The notes under the pieces are model-generated. The model worked only from the letters and a program-made list of their open reading frames with translations, did no database searches and was not told the DNA's origin. From NCBI GenBank assembly GCA_945949035.1, contig CAMFDH010000024.1, positions 1 through 11,361 of the forward strand: 11,361 nucleotides of DNA, given 5' to 3'. The stretch comes from an uncultured Actinomyces sp. (GTDB lineage Bacteria; Actinomycetota; Actinomycetes; Actinomycetales; Actinomycetaceae). A program made the translations under genes and the position numbers. The stretch's first letter is position 1. Every line of letters starts with the position of its first letter. Positions 1-7,007 of the stretch are shown piece after piece.

Positions 1-171
1 GTTGTCATCGACAAGCAGGGGAGCAGCGTCAACGACGTGCACCTCTATATCGCGATCCGATAGGGGGTGCTCAGTCCCTTCTGCAGCCGATCCGGTGAGG
101 ACGAGGGCGCGAATATTTGGGTCGAGATCTGCCCATCGCACCAACTTGTCTAGGGTCTCCTGATAGTCCAT
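1..171 (-). CDS. Partial nucleotidyltransferase, ANT(6)/streptomycin adenylyltransferase-like, N-terminal 57 residues
   Basis: Only the first 57 codons are present; the frame is open to the left edge. The translation starts MDYQETLDKLVRWADLD and has the nucleotidyltransferase signature of the family: LVLTGSAAEG (residues 23-32, with the Gly-Ser pair at 27-28), then PLSDRDIEV with the two metal-binding aspartates D39 and D41. The third catalytic carboxylate would lie outside the window. Full-length relatives transfer AMP from ATP to the 6-hydroxyl of streptomycin, but many chromosomal homologues have no proven resistance role, so the substrate is unknown. The ATG at 171-169 is the likely start; a GTG directly upstream (174-172) is in frame and possible. 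No strong ribosome binding site decides between them. The gene diverges from the thioredoxin gene across about 115 bp. The assignment to the fold is fairly secure; the function is inferred. Confidence 0.7.
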   Translation of the reverse strand, partial: MDYQETLDKLVRWADLDPNIRALVLTGSAAEGTEHPLSDRDIEVHVVDAAPLLVDDN

Positions 172-274
172 CACCCCATCATCCAGGACTTTGAGGGGTG
201 TCAGGAGGTTTCCGACTTGGCCGCGGGCTTAGCAAGTTCGCTTTGGGCTTCTGCGTAGTCGAGGGTGGCGTGGG

Positions 275-280
275 CATAAT
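275..280 (+). promoter_or_regulatory. -10 element CATAAT of the thioredoxin gene, implying a leaderless mRNA
   Basis: CATAAT matches the sigma70-type -10 consensus at five of six positions and ends 6 nt before the ATG at 287. Transcription would therefore start on or next to the A of the start codon. No Shine-Dalgarno sequence lies just upstream of the ATG, which fits leaderless translation, a common mode in actinobacteria. No convincing -35 hexamer is seen at the usual distance. Confidence 0.55.
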
Positions 281-286
281 CGAAGC

Positions 287-712
287 ATGGGAATTGCAGC
301 ATGTACTTCGTGTGGGAAGAAAAACCGGGTTCCGGAGGTTGCCAAGGGCGTGCCGACCTGCGGTCAGTGCCAACAGCCTTTGCCCTGGCTGACAAACGCC
401 AGCGACCACAACTTCAGCAAGGTGGTTGATACCAAGCTGCCTGTTCTGGTTGACCTGTGGGCGCCGTGGTGCGGGCCGTGTCGAATGGTTGCACCCATCC
501 TCGAAAAGGTCTCCAAGAAGTACGCCGGATCCCTGAAGATCGTCAAGGTCAATGTTGACGACAACCCGAGGACGCAGGCTCGCTTCAAGGCCATGAGCAT
601 TCCGACGATGGTGCTGCTACGGGACGGCAAGGTCGTGGCCAAGCAGGTGGGGGCCCTTCGCCAGCCGCAGCTTGAGCAGTGGCTGAAATCGAAGGGTGTG
701 CGCCCCCGGTAA
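287..712 (+). CDS. trxC: Zinc-finger thioredoxin (thioredoxin 2 type)
   Basis: A 141-residue cytosolic thiol-disulfide oxidoreductase. The N-terminus holds two CxxC pairs, C6/C9 and C25/C28, the zinc-binding module that separates thioredoxin 2 (TrxC) from ordinary thioredoxin. The thioredoxin fold follows, with the redox motif WCGPC at 61-65 and the cis-proline in SIPT (P106). E. coli TrxC has almost the same length (139 residues) and layout. It would reduce disulfides in cell proteins, probably fed by thioredoxin reductase, which is not in this window. The start at 287 is firm because the first zinc cysteine follows within five residues. The gene has its own leaderless-type promoter and converges on the trans-sulfuration gene, with 33 bp between the two stop codons. 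The symbol rests on domain layout; some actinobacterial annotations would simply call it trxA. Confidence 0.93.
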   Translation: MGIAACTSCGKKNRVPEVAKGVPTCGQCQQPLPWLTNASDHNFSKVVDTKLPVLVDLWAPWCGPCRMVAPILEKVSKKYAGSLKIVKVNVDDNPRTQARFKAMSIPTMVLLRDGKVVAKQVGALRQPQLEQWLKSKGVRPR

Positions 713-745
713 GTGGGAGGGCACGCCCCACGGTGCGGCTACCGG

Positions 746-1897
746 CTACTTTTCGCGGCTGCTCTCCAAAGCCTGGGTGATGTCCTGCCACAGGTCATCT
801 ACGTCCTCAATTCCAATGCTGAGGCGAATGAGGTTGGTGGGGACACGGTCTGGTTCCGAGGGGTGACGTCGACGGCGTTCAGCCAGGGATTCGACCCCGC
901 CGAGGCTGGTGGCGGGGACAAAGAGACGCAGTGCTTCAACGAACCGGTCAGCCCGTTGCTCTCCGCCCTCGACCTCAATCGAAACGATGGCCCCGAACCC
1001 CGAAAGCTGTTCCTTCGCCCGTTCGTGATGGGGATCGGTCGGAAGACCGGGGTAGCGAACCCTTGAGATCTCAGGGTTTTCTTCGCAGCGTTCAGCCAGG
1101 GTTTGCGCTGAGGCTTCGGAGCGGTCTAGGCGCAATGCCATGGTCCGCAGTCCACGCAGTGCCAGCCAGGCTTCAAAAGGTCCGGGAATTCCGCCGCGGA
1201 GGCTGCGCCGTGCATGAAGTTTCTGGCGCAACTCTGGGTCTTTGGCGACAGCGATGCCCAGGATGACGTCGGAGTGGCCCGAGATGAACTTGGTGGCGGA
1301 ATGAACCACCACATCCGCACCGATGCTGAGCGGTTGCTGGCGCAGCGGCGTGCTAAACGTGTTGTCGACTGCCACGAGCAGACCGCGCTGCCGGGCAGCT
1401 GCTATCAGCGTGGGTAGATCCGCGACCTCAAGCAGGGGGTTCGAAGGGGACTCGATCCACAGCAGATCCGCGCCGTCCATGGCCGCAATGGTGGCTTCGG
1501 TATCGATCGGGTCGACCTCACGAAGCTGAACCTTGTTGTCGGCGGCTAGGGCGCGGGCCAGGCCGACCGTTCCGTTGTATGAGGCGGTGGGGATGACAAT
1601 GGTGCCACCGCCGGGAACGAGGTCGAAGACGGCAGAGACAGCTGCCAGACCCGATGCGTAGGCCAGAGCCGGAACCTCGGAGCCTTCCAGCACCGCGACC
1701 GCCTCTTCAAGCGGTTCCCAGGACGCATTCGAGAACCTGGCATAGACCCGATTCTCAGGGGTGACGTAACCACTGCCGACGAAGGTTGATGTCATGGCAA
1801 TGGGGGGATTGACTGCGGCACCATCCTCGCGGGAAGGGCGCCCAAGGGAGACGACTGCCGTGTGTTGACTTTGGGATGAGGGCTTTGACATGGTCAC
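746..1897 (-). CDS. PLP-dependent trans-sulfuration enzyme (cystathionine gamma-synthase/gamma-lyase family)
   Basis: A complete 383-residue member of the Cys/Met metabolism PLP-enzyme family, close to the usual 380-400 residues. Visible landmarks are YASGLAA (80-86), the SNP turn (152-154), the pyridine-contacting aspartate in AVDNTFSTP (D178), and the PLP lysine K203 in HSATKFISGHSD. Near the C-terminus, TSLGGVESL and IRLSIGIEDVDDLW are the substrate-site signatures. Family members make or break cystathionine in methionine or cysteine synthesis; synthase, gamma-lyase and other activities cannot be told apart by eye, so no symbol is given. The phosphate-binding YxR...NPT motif reads YARFSNAS (52-59), a departure from the usual NPT. 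The GTG at 1897-1895 is preferred because AGGGG lies 7 nt upstream; the ATG two codons later is possible. It is the second gene of a unit with the DUF488 gene, 19 nt downstream of that stop. Confidence 0.9.
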   Translation of the reverse strand: MTMSKPSSQSQHTAVVSLGRPSREDGAAVNPPIAMTSTFVGSGYVTPENRVYARFSNASWEPLEEAVAVLEGSEVPALAYASGLAAVSAVFDLVPGGGTIVIPTASYNGTVGLARALAADNKVQLREVDPIDTEATIAAMDGADLLWIESPSNPLLEVADLPTLIAAARQRGLLVAVDNTFSTPLRQQPLSIGADVVVHSATKFISGHSDVILGIAVAKDPELRQKLHARRSLRGGIPGPFEAWLALRGLRTMALRLDRSEASAQTLAERCEENPEISRVRYPGLPTDPHHERAKEQLSGFGAIVSIEVEGGEQRADRFVEALRLFVPATSLGGVESLAERRRRHPSEPDRVPTNLIRLSIGIEDVDDLWQDITQALESSREK

Positions 1898-1904
1898 GAG
1901 GCTA

Positions 1905-1909
1905 CCCCT
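1905..1909 (-). promoter_or_regulatory. Ribosome binding site AGGGG deciding a GTG start
   Basis: On the minus strand AGGGG lies 7 nt before the GTG at 1897-1895 but 13 nt before the ATG at 1891-1889. The spacing favours the GTG. The site lies in the 19-nt gap between the DUF488 gene and the trans-sulfuration gene, so the second gene has its own ribosome entry within a shared transcript. Confidence 0.5.
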
Positions 1910-1916
1910 GGAGCAT

Positions 1917-2276
1917 TCAGGACGTCAGAAGCTTCTGCAGTACGGATGCTTCCGAAATATCCACCGCTTTCGAGGCTGTCAGTAGCGTGAGTGGCCCCGC
2001 CTGCGCCATCTCAACCAGCTTCGCAAATTCGTCAGACTGGGGTGGGTTCTTAAGTTCGTCCTCATACTTCGCCGTGAAGTCGGCAAACTTGGCGGGATCG
2101 TGGTCGTACCACTTGCGAAGGTCAGTCGAAGGCGCGACCTCTTTGGCCCAGAGGGTCAGGTCCGCGCGTTCCTTACTAATGCCCCGTGGCCAGAGCCGAT
2201 CAACCAGAACCCGCGCGCCGTCGCTTGGTTCCGCGTCCTCATAGATTCGCTTCACTTGAACCTGGGTCTTTCCCAT
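1917..2276 (-). CDS. DUF488 family protein (YeaO-like)
   Basis: A 119-residue soluble protein of the DUF488 family, which includes E. coli YeaO. The family signatures are clear: VQVKRIYEDAEPSDGARVLV at the N-terminus, DRLWPRG (26-32), the charged stretch APSTDLRKWYDHDP (48-61) and PLTLLTASK (95-103). No biochemical activity is firmly established for the family, so none is assigned. The ATG at 2276-2274 is chosen over an upstream in-frame ATG at 2339 because AAGGGGG sits 5 nt before it and because family similarity begins with the KR-Y segment at about residue 9. It is the first gene of a two-gene minus-strand unit with the trans-sulfuration enzyme; nothing in the sequence proves a shared function. 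Confidence 0.88.
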   Translation of the reverse strand: MGKTQVQVKRIYEDAEPSDGARVLVDRLWPRGISKERADLTLWAKEVAPSTDLRKWYDHDPAKFADFTAKYEDELKNPPQSDEFAKLVEMAQAGPLTLLTASKAVDISEASVLQKLLTS

Positions 2277-2281
2277 GGTGT

Positions 2282-2288
2282 CCCCCTT
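2282..2288 (-). promoter_or_regulatory. Ribosome binding site AAGGGGG of the DUF488 gene
   Basis: On the minus strand AAGGGGG ends 5 nt before the ATG at 2276. The alternative upstream ATG at 2339 has no comparable site, so this fixes the shorter start. Confidence 0.65.
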
Positions 2289-2316
2289 CTCTGTGCCTGA
2301 GACCTGCTTCACTATC

Positions 2317-2345
2317 AGAGTAGAGCGACCCTCCGACATTTTCGA
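2317..2345 (-). promoter_or_regulatory. Weak candidate promoter for the DUF488/trans-sulfuration unit
   Basis: On the minus strand TCGAAA (2345-2340) is separated by 17 nt from TACTCT (2322-2317). Each is only a partial match to the sigma70 consensus. The placement, about 35 nt before the ribosome binding site, is sensible, but the match could arise by chance. Confidence 0.25.
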
Positions 2346-2398
2346 GGGCGACGGTGACTTTCGGTCATTACTGTGCTGTGGCAGTGCGTCGAGAACGG

Positions 2399-2427
2399 TT
2401 GATGTCGGTGGTCTGTGGCAGGGTAAT
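2399..2427 (+). promoter_or_regulatory. Promoter of the methyltransferase gene
   Basis: TTGATG (2399-2404) and GGTAAT (2422-2427) are exactly 17 nt apart. The predicted start lies a few bases before the ribosome binding site GGAGGT (2431-2436), giving a very short leader. The match is moderate and the position convincing. Confidence 0.5.
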
Positions 2428-2441
2428 GGCGGAGGTGGGGG

Positions 2442-4058
2442 ATGACTGAACTGAATGAGGCCGGGGTGCTTCTGAACCTTGAAGCAGGTCAGATTGATCT
2501 TCTTCGCGAGGATCTTGGGGCGGCGGGTTGGACGGTAGAGGGCGTTGATGCGCTGCTGTCACCGATGTCCAAGTCCGCGATGGAACGGGACCAGCTGGTA
2601 CCAGCCATCCTGCAACTGCAGGATCACACCTCTGCGATTGCCGTTCTGACCAGGCTGTTCATCTTGGCTCAGCCGGTGGTTCGCAGTTCGGTTTCGTACG
2701 CCCTTCCTCAGCTTGGTGTTGAAGGGGCGGTTGCCTTGGGAATCGTGGACGAGGACGAGGAGGCCGGACTGGTTCGCGCAACCGTGGACCTGCGCCCCCA
2801 CGCGGCCTCCATCCCCAACTGGGACGCGGACCCTCAGGATGAAGAGGCGCGCGTTGTTACCCATAACTGGTGGGTTGCCTCCGACCAGTCGCAGGTGCAG
2901 AGCGGGCGTCCGCCGACGGATGACTACGTGCTCGGCATTGCCTCGGCGTCGACAAACCTGCTGCGCATGACCATGCGTCAGAAGGTCTCTTCAGCCATGG
3001 ACATGGGAACCGGTTGCGGAATTCTGGCCCTCTACCTGGCCACGCACGCCAAGCGGGTTGTGGCCACTGATATTTCAGGGCGGGCCTGCAACTTCACCCG
3101 ATTCAACTCCCTGCTCAATCAGGTTGAGGTCGATGTCCGCCAGGGCTCCCTCTTTGAACCTGTTGAGGGTGAGAGCTTCGACCTGATCACCTCAAACCCG
3201 CCCTTTGTGATCACCCCAGATGCCGTGCGTAAGCGCGCCAACCTTGAGTACCGGGACGGGGGTCTGTCCCGGGACAACCTCATTCCTTTAATTATGAAGA
3301 CCGCTGTTCAGCACCTCAATGACGGTGGCACCCTGCAGATGCTTGCGAACTGGGAGGTTGAGGCCAAGCCGGAACGGTGGCAGCGACGCCCCAAGCGCTG
3401 GGTTGAAGAGGCAGCTGAACCATTACTCGCCGAGGGGCGCAGCGTTGATGCCTGGGTGGTGCAGCGCGACCTCATCGATGTCGCCCAGTACGCCGAATGG
3501 TGGATGCGCGACCAGTGGGGTGAGGGCGTCCCGCGTGAAGTGTGGGCGGCCGAGTATGAAACCTGGCTGAAAGACTTCTTCCGCGCGGGTGCCTGGTGGG
3601 TTGGACTGGGGTCGATTGCGATCCGAGTCGGTCGCACCCTCGGCATGCCTCCGGGTGACTTGACGTTTGTGGCAGAGCACCTTTCGGAAGGTGAACCGCT
3701 GGACGGGGTGGCTGTCGCCACCGCCCTCGGCAACCTTGAACTTCCTGAGGACTGGGGAGACACAGTCTTCGAACGGCAAGCTGATGTTCGCGAAGTCCGC
3801 TACTACGTTCCCGGGCAGTCTGATCCCGAACTGATCAGGGTCACTCAGGGACGCGCTGGCGGACGGGAACGAACCGTCTCATCAGCGGTGGCCGCCCTCA
3901 TCGGGGTGTCAGAGGGGGAACTGACCCCGAACCAGGTGATTCCTGCCGTAGCCCACCTTCTCGGTAAGAGCGGTGATGATGTGGTTGAAGAGGTGCTAGA
4001 AGCACTTCCTGAACTGCTCAGATCCGGGGTCTTGATGGCCGCCGAACCACAGGGATAA
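2442..4058 (+). CDS. Class I SAM-dependent methyltransferase, PrmC/HemK-like catalytic domain with long flanking regions
   Basis: A 538-residue protein. Residues 1 to about 150 form a helical N-terminal region with no catalytic motif that I recognise. The Rossmann methyltransferase core follows: motif I at DMGTGCGIL (187-195, SAM-binding GTGCG), the acidic ribose-contact strand VVATDIS, and the catalytic NPPF (252-255) typical of enzymes that methylate planar amide or amino nitrogens, such as PrmC/HemK and N6-adenine enzymes. The C-terminal part, about 400-538, looks like a separate accessory domain. Proteins of this layout occur beside topA in actinobacteria; to my knowledge the substrate is unproven, with protein glutamine, rRNA or DNA all possible from the motif. 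The start is secure: GGAGGT lies 5 nt before the ATG. A promoter sits just upstream, and topA follows after 150 bp with its own promoter. Confidence 0.87.
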   Translation: MTELNEAGVLLNLEAGQIDLLREDLGAAGWTVEGVDALLSPMSKSAMERDQLVPAILQLQDHTSAIAVLTRLFILAQPVVRSSVSYALPQLGVEGAVALGIVDEDEEAGLVRATVDLRPHAASIPNWDADPQDEEARVVTHNWWVASDQSQVQSGRPPTDDYVLGIASASTNLLRMTMRQKVSSAMDMGTGCGILALYLATHAKRVVATDISGRACNFTRFNSLLNQVEVDVRQGSLFEPVEGESFDLITSNPPFVITPDAVRKRANLEYRDGGLSRDNLIPLIMKTAVQHLNDGGTLQMLANWEVEAKPERWQRRPKRWVEEAAEPLLAEGRSVDAWVVQRDLIDVAQYAEWWMRDQWGEGVPREVWAAEYETWLKDFFRAGAWWVGLGSIAIRVGRTLGMPPGDLTFVAEHLSEGEPLDGVAVATALGNLELPEDWGDTVFERQADVREVRYYVPGQSDPELIRVTQGRAGGRERTVSSAVAALIGVSEGELTPNQVIPAVAHLLGKSGDDVVEEVLEALPELLRSGVLMAAEPQG

Positions 4059-4093
4059 GCGGACTGCGAACATCCCCAAAACGATGGCTCCGC

Positions 4094-4122
4094 TTGACCG
4101 GCACTGGCGACGTGGGTATATG
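4094..4122 (+). promoter_or_regulatory. Promoter of the topA-tmk-holB operon
   Basis: TTGACC (4094-4099) and TATATG (4117-4122) are separated by exactly 17 nt, and both match the sigma70 consensus well. The start of transcription would be near 4129, giving a leader of about 80 nt before the TTG start of topA. This is the best promoter match in the window. Confidence 0.65.
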
Positions 4123-4194
4123 GTCAGCCCTGACGGTCTTAGAAGAAGACATCGCAAAGACGTACCGTAAAGGTATTGGAAAGATATTTAGGAC

Positions 4195-4198
4195 GGAG
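4195..4198 (+). promoter_or_regulatory. Ribosome binding site GGAG deciding the TTG start of topA
   Basis: GGAG ends 10 nt before the TTG at 4209. The other in-frame TTG, at 4176, has only AAGG 2 nt upstream, which is too close. The family N-terminus (MKLVIVESPAK) also begins at 4209. Confidence 0.6.
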
Positions 4199-4208
4199 CC
4201 AAGCGAAA

Positions 4209-7001
4209 TTGAAGCTTGTAATCGTAGAGTCACCGGCTAAGGCCCAGACGATTCGCGGCTACCTGGGTAATGACTACCAGGTAGAGGCATCGGTGGGACA
4301 CGTTCGTGATCTCCCCACGCCCTCCGCCCTACCCAAGACCATGAAAAACGGTCCGTACTCGAAGTTCGCTGTGGATGTTGAGGGCGGTTTCAAGCCCTAC
4401 TACCAGGTCCACGCGGACAAGAAGAAGCGCGTCGCGGAACTGCGTAAGGCTCTCAAGGACGCCGATGAACTCTTCCTGGCAACTGATGAGGACCGAGAGG
4501 GTGAGGCCATTGCGTGGCACCTTCTCGAGGTGCTCAAGCCAAAGGTTCCGGTCAAGCGCATGGTGTTTCATGAGATCACTAAGGACGCCATTCAGGGCGC
4601 CCTTGCCAACACGCGTGACATCGACCAGGACCTGGTTGACGCCCAAGAGACGCGTCGAATCCTTGACCGCCTCTACGGGTATGAGGTCTCGCCGGTTCTG
4701 TGGCGCAAAGTAGCCCCTTCACTTTCAGCCGGTCGGGTTCAGTCCGTGGCAACCCGCCTGGTGGTGGACCGTGAACAGGAACGAATGGCGCATGTCAGCG
4801 CCGAGTACTGGTCGCTTGCGGCCACCGTCATCCCCACCTCTGCAGAGGGGGACACTGAGCGGGCATTCGGCGTCAAGATCAATGCGCTCAACGGCGCACC
4901 AATCGCTGCCAGTGCCGACTTTGGTGACAACGGTTTGCTCACCGATAAGGCCAACAAGGCCGGGACGGTTGTCCTGGACTCGGCCGTGGCAGGACGCGTT
5001 GCCGCAGCGCTTGAGGACTCGCGGGGGACCGTCACAGCTGTGACGCAGAAGCCGTACCGCCGTCGCCCGGCTGCGCCCTTCACGACCTCGACCCTGCAGC
5101 AGGATGCTTCGCGCAAACTGAAGTGGAATGCTTCGACAACGATGCGCGTGGCCCAGACACTTTATGAGTCGGGTTACATCACCTACATGCGTACAGACTC
5201 AACCAACCTCTCGGGACAGGCCATCTCGGCGGCTCGGAAGGTCGCAGTGGAATGCTACGGTGAGGCCAGTGTTCCTGAGAAGCCTCGTTTCTACGCCAAG
5301 AAGCAGAAGAGCGCCCAGGAAGCACATGAGGCCATCAGGCCCTCGGGTGACTACTTCCGCTCGCCAGAGTCCCTGGCGGGCACATTGTCCGCGCAGCAGG
5401 TGGCACTGTACCGCTTGATTTTCCAGCGCACCGTGGCTTCGCAGATGGTTGACGCAGTTGGTTTCACCGCCACCGTCAAGGTTGATGTGAACCTGACCGA
5501 AGAGGTCGAAGGGTACTCGGTTGCCTCCGGGTCGACCTCGGGAACCGTCATCACCGACCCCGGCTTCCAGCAGCTCTACCGGGAATCAAAGGATAAGAGC
5601 AACGGGGCAAAGGCCTCCGGCAAGGTTGAAGAGCAGGATCTGCCCCAGGTTTCTGAGGGAGAGGGAGTTGGCGTTACCGAAGCCGAAGCTGAGGGACACC
5701 GAACCACCCCACCCGGTCGCTACACGGAAGCAACCCTGGTCAAGGCAATGGAAGACCTGGGGATCGGGCGCCCTTCTACCTACGCAGCCACCATTCAGAC
5801 CATTGGCGACCGCGGCTATGTCACCCACCGGGGCCAGTACCTGGTTCCGACCTGGCTGGCATTTTCAGTGACCCGCCTGCTGGTAGAGAACCTTTCAGAG
5901 CTGGTTGACTACCAGTTCACGGCCTCAATGGAAGCCGACCTGGACCGAGTCGCCGCGGGTGATACCGCCGGCACCGAATGGCTCAAGCAGTTCTACTTTG
6001 GTCAGGCCGGTCCGGGCGCCAAAGAGGCCGAGGATGAGGAAGCCAAGGTAGACAACCCCGTCGCCGTTCACGGCCTCCGTCACACGGTTGAAAACCTCGG
6101 GGTCATTGATGCCCGTGAGGTGAACTCGGTGGATGTCGCGCCGGGAGTCGTCCTGCGAATTGGCCGCTACGGCCCCTACCTGCAGCATGAGGACGGTCGA
6201 CGCTGTTCGGTTCCACCGACAGTGGCGCCAGATGAGATGACGCCTGAACTAGCGGATGAACTGCTGACTCAGGCTGCCTCTGATGGCCGTGAGCTTGGGG
6301 TTCACCCTGAGACCGGGCACATGATCATCGTCAAGAATGGTCGCTTCGGCCCCTACATCACCGAGGTTCTGCCTGAACCCGCTGAGGCTGAGGGCGAAGA
6401 AAAGCCGGCGAAGAAGACAGCCAAGTCCAAGACTGCTCCGAAGCCCAAGACTGCCAGCCTCTTTTCCTCAATGGATATCAGCACGGTCACCCTCGAGGAT
6501 GCCGTTCAGTTGATGTCCCTGCCCCGCGAGGTCGGGAAGGATCCAGAGTCGGGTGAGGTCATTACTGCCCAGAATGGTCCCTATGGTCCGTATCTGAAGA
6601 AGGGCCGCGACACCAGGCCGCTTCCCAGTGAGGAATCATTGCTGACCGTCACTGTTGAAGAGGCGATGCAGCTCTACGCTCAGCCCAAGACACGACGCGG
6701 AGCCGGTTCGGTTAAGACCGCGCTTCGTGAGTTCGGTGAGGATCCCGTGACCAAGCGACCCGTCGTCGTCAAGGACGGCCGGTTCGGACCCTACGTCACT
6801 GATGGCCAGACCAATGCCACGGTGCCCAGGTCAGAAACGGTTGAGGGACTGACCGCAGAGCGCGCCTACACGCTTCTGGCTGATCGACGGGACAAGGCTC
6901 CGGCTGTGAAGAAGGCCCCGGCGCGCAAGCCCGCGGCCAGGAAGCCCGCTGCCCGCAAACCTGCCGCTCGCAAGCCTGCCGCCAAGCGCGCAGCAAAGTA
7001 G
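4209..7001 (+). CDS. topA: DNA topoisomerase I (type IA)
   Basis: A 930-residue enzyme that relaxes negative supercoils by cutting one strand and passing the other. The N-terminal Toprim domain begins MKLVIVESPAKAQTI (catalytic E7) and holds FLATDEDREGEAIAW with the acidic triad D93, D95, E97. The active-site tyrosine that links to DNA is Y326 in ITYMRTDS, codon 5184-5186. LGIGRPSTYA is a further family motif. Instead of cysteine zinc fingers, the C-terminus has four glycine-rich repeats, GR(Y/F)GPY or GPYGPY, at about residues 652, 711, 790 and 857. It ends in a basic tail of repeated KPAAR units from about 896. Both are usual for actinobacterial TopA, where the tail helps processive DNA binding. 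The TTG at 4209 is chosen from the family N-terminus and the GGAG site. It is the first gene of an operon with tmk (6-nt gap) and holB. Confidence 0.97.
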   Translation: MKLVIVESPAKAQTIRGYLGNDYQVEASVGHVRDLPTPSALPKTMKNGPYSKFAVDVEGGFKPYYQVHADKKKRVAELRKALKDADELFLATDEDREGEAIAWHLLEVLKPKVPVKRMVFHEITKDAIQGALANTRDIDQDLVDAQETRRILDRLYGYEVSPVLWRKVAPSLSAGRVQSVATRLVVDREQERMAHVSAEYWSLAATVIPTSAEGDTERAFGVKINALNGAPIAASADFGDNGLLTDKANKAGTVVLDSAVAGRVAAALEDSRGTVTAVTQKPYRRRPAAPFTTSTLQQDASRKLKWNASTTMRVAQTLYESGYITYMRTDSTNLSGQAISAARKVAVECYGEASVPEKPRFYAKKQKSAQEAHEAIRPSGDYFRSPESLAGTLSAQQVALYRLIFQRTVASQMVDAVGFTATVKVDVNLTEEVEGYSVASGSTSGTVITDPGFQQLYRESKDKSNGAKASGKVEEQDLPQVSEGEGVGVTEAEAEGHRTTPPGRYTEATLVKAMEDLGIGRPSTYAATIQTIGDRGYVTHRGQYLVPTWLAFSVTRLLVENLSELVDYQFTASMEADLDRVAAGDTAGTEWLKQFYFGQAGPGAKEAEDEEAKVDNPVAVHGLRHTVENLGVIDAREVNSVDVAPGVVLRIGRYGPYLQHEDGRRCSVPPTVAPDEMTPELADELLTQAASDGRELGVHPETGHMIIVKNGRFGPYITEVLPEPAEAEGEEKPAKKTAKSKTAPKPKTASLFSSMDISTVTLEDAVQLMSLPREVGKDPESGEVITAQNGPYGPYLKKGRDTRPLPSEESLLTVTVEEAMQLYAQPKTRRGAGSVKTALREFGEDPVTKRPVVVKDGRFGPYVTDGQTNATVPRSETVEGLTAERAYTLLADRRDKAPAVKKAPARKPAARKPAARKPAARKPAAKRAAK

Positions 7002-7007
7002 TCGCCG

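Noticed and set aside
201..302. Minus-strand ORF ending at 201, about 33 codons from an ATG at 302, with plausible codon usage at its end
   Set aside because: It overlaps the start of the thioredoxin gene, has no ribosome binding site, and resembles no known small protein. The coding look covers only about 27 codons and may be chance, though a leader peptide for the nucleotidyltransferase cannot be fully excluded.
713..731. Possible terminator between thioredoxin and the trans-sulfuration gene (GTGGG with CCCAC)
   Set aside because: The stem is only 5 bp with a 9-nt loop and no T-tract directly follows on either strand.
713..1529. Several plus-strand ORFs of 67-117 codons across the trans-sulfuration gene
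   Set aside because: They lie antisense to a clear PLP enzyme with all its motifs, and their translations are rich in Arg, Ser and Pro without domain features, as expected for shadow frames.
2277..2339. Longer start for the DUF488 gene at an ATG at 2339
   Set aside because: There is no ribosome binding site before it, the extra 21 residues do not resemble the family, and a strong site precedes the ATG at 2276.
4058..4094. 6-bp inverted repeat AGCGGA/TCCGCT after the methyltransferase gene
   Set aside because: The loop is 25 nt, there is no T-tract, and the right arm overlaps the -35 of the topA promoter by one base; chance is likely.
4120..4170. 16-codon upstream ORF before topA
   Set aside because: Its ATG lies inside the -10 element and upstream of the predicted transcription start, so it would not be on the main mRNA, and it has no ribosome binding site.
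4176..4208. Longer topA start at the TTG at 4176
   Set aside because: The extra 11 residues are not part of the family N-terminus, and the ribosome binding site spacing is too short.
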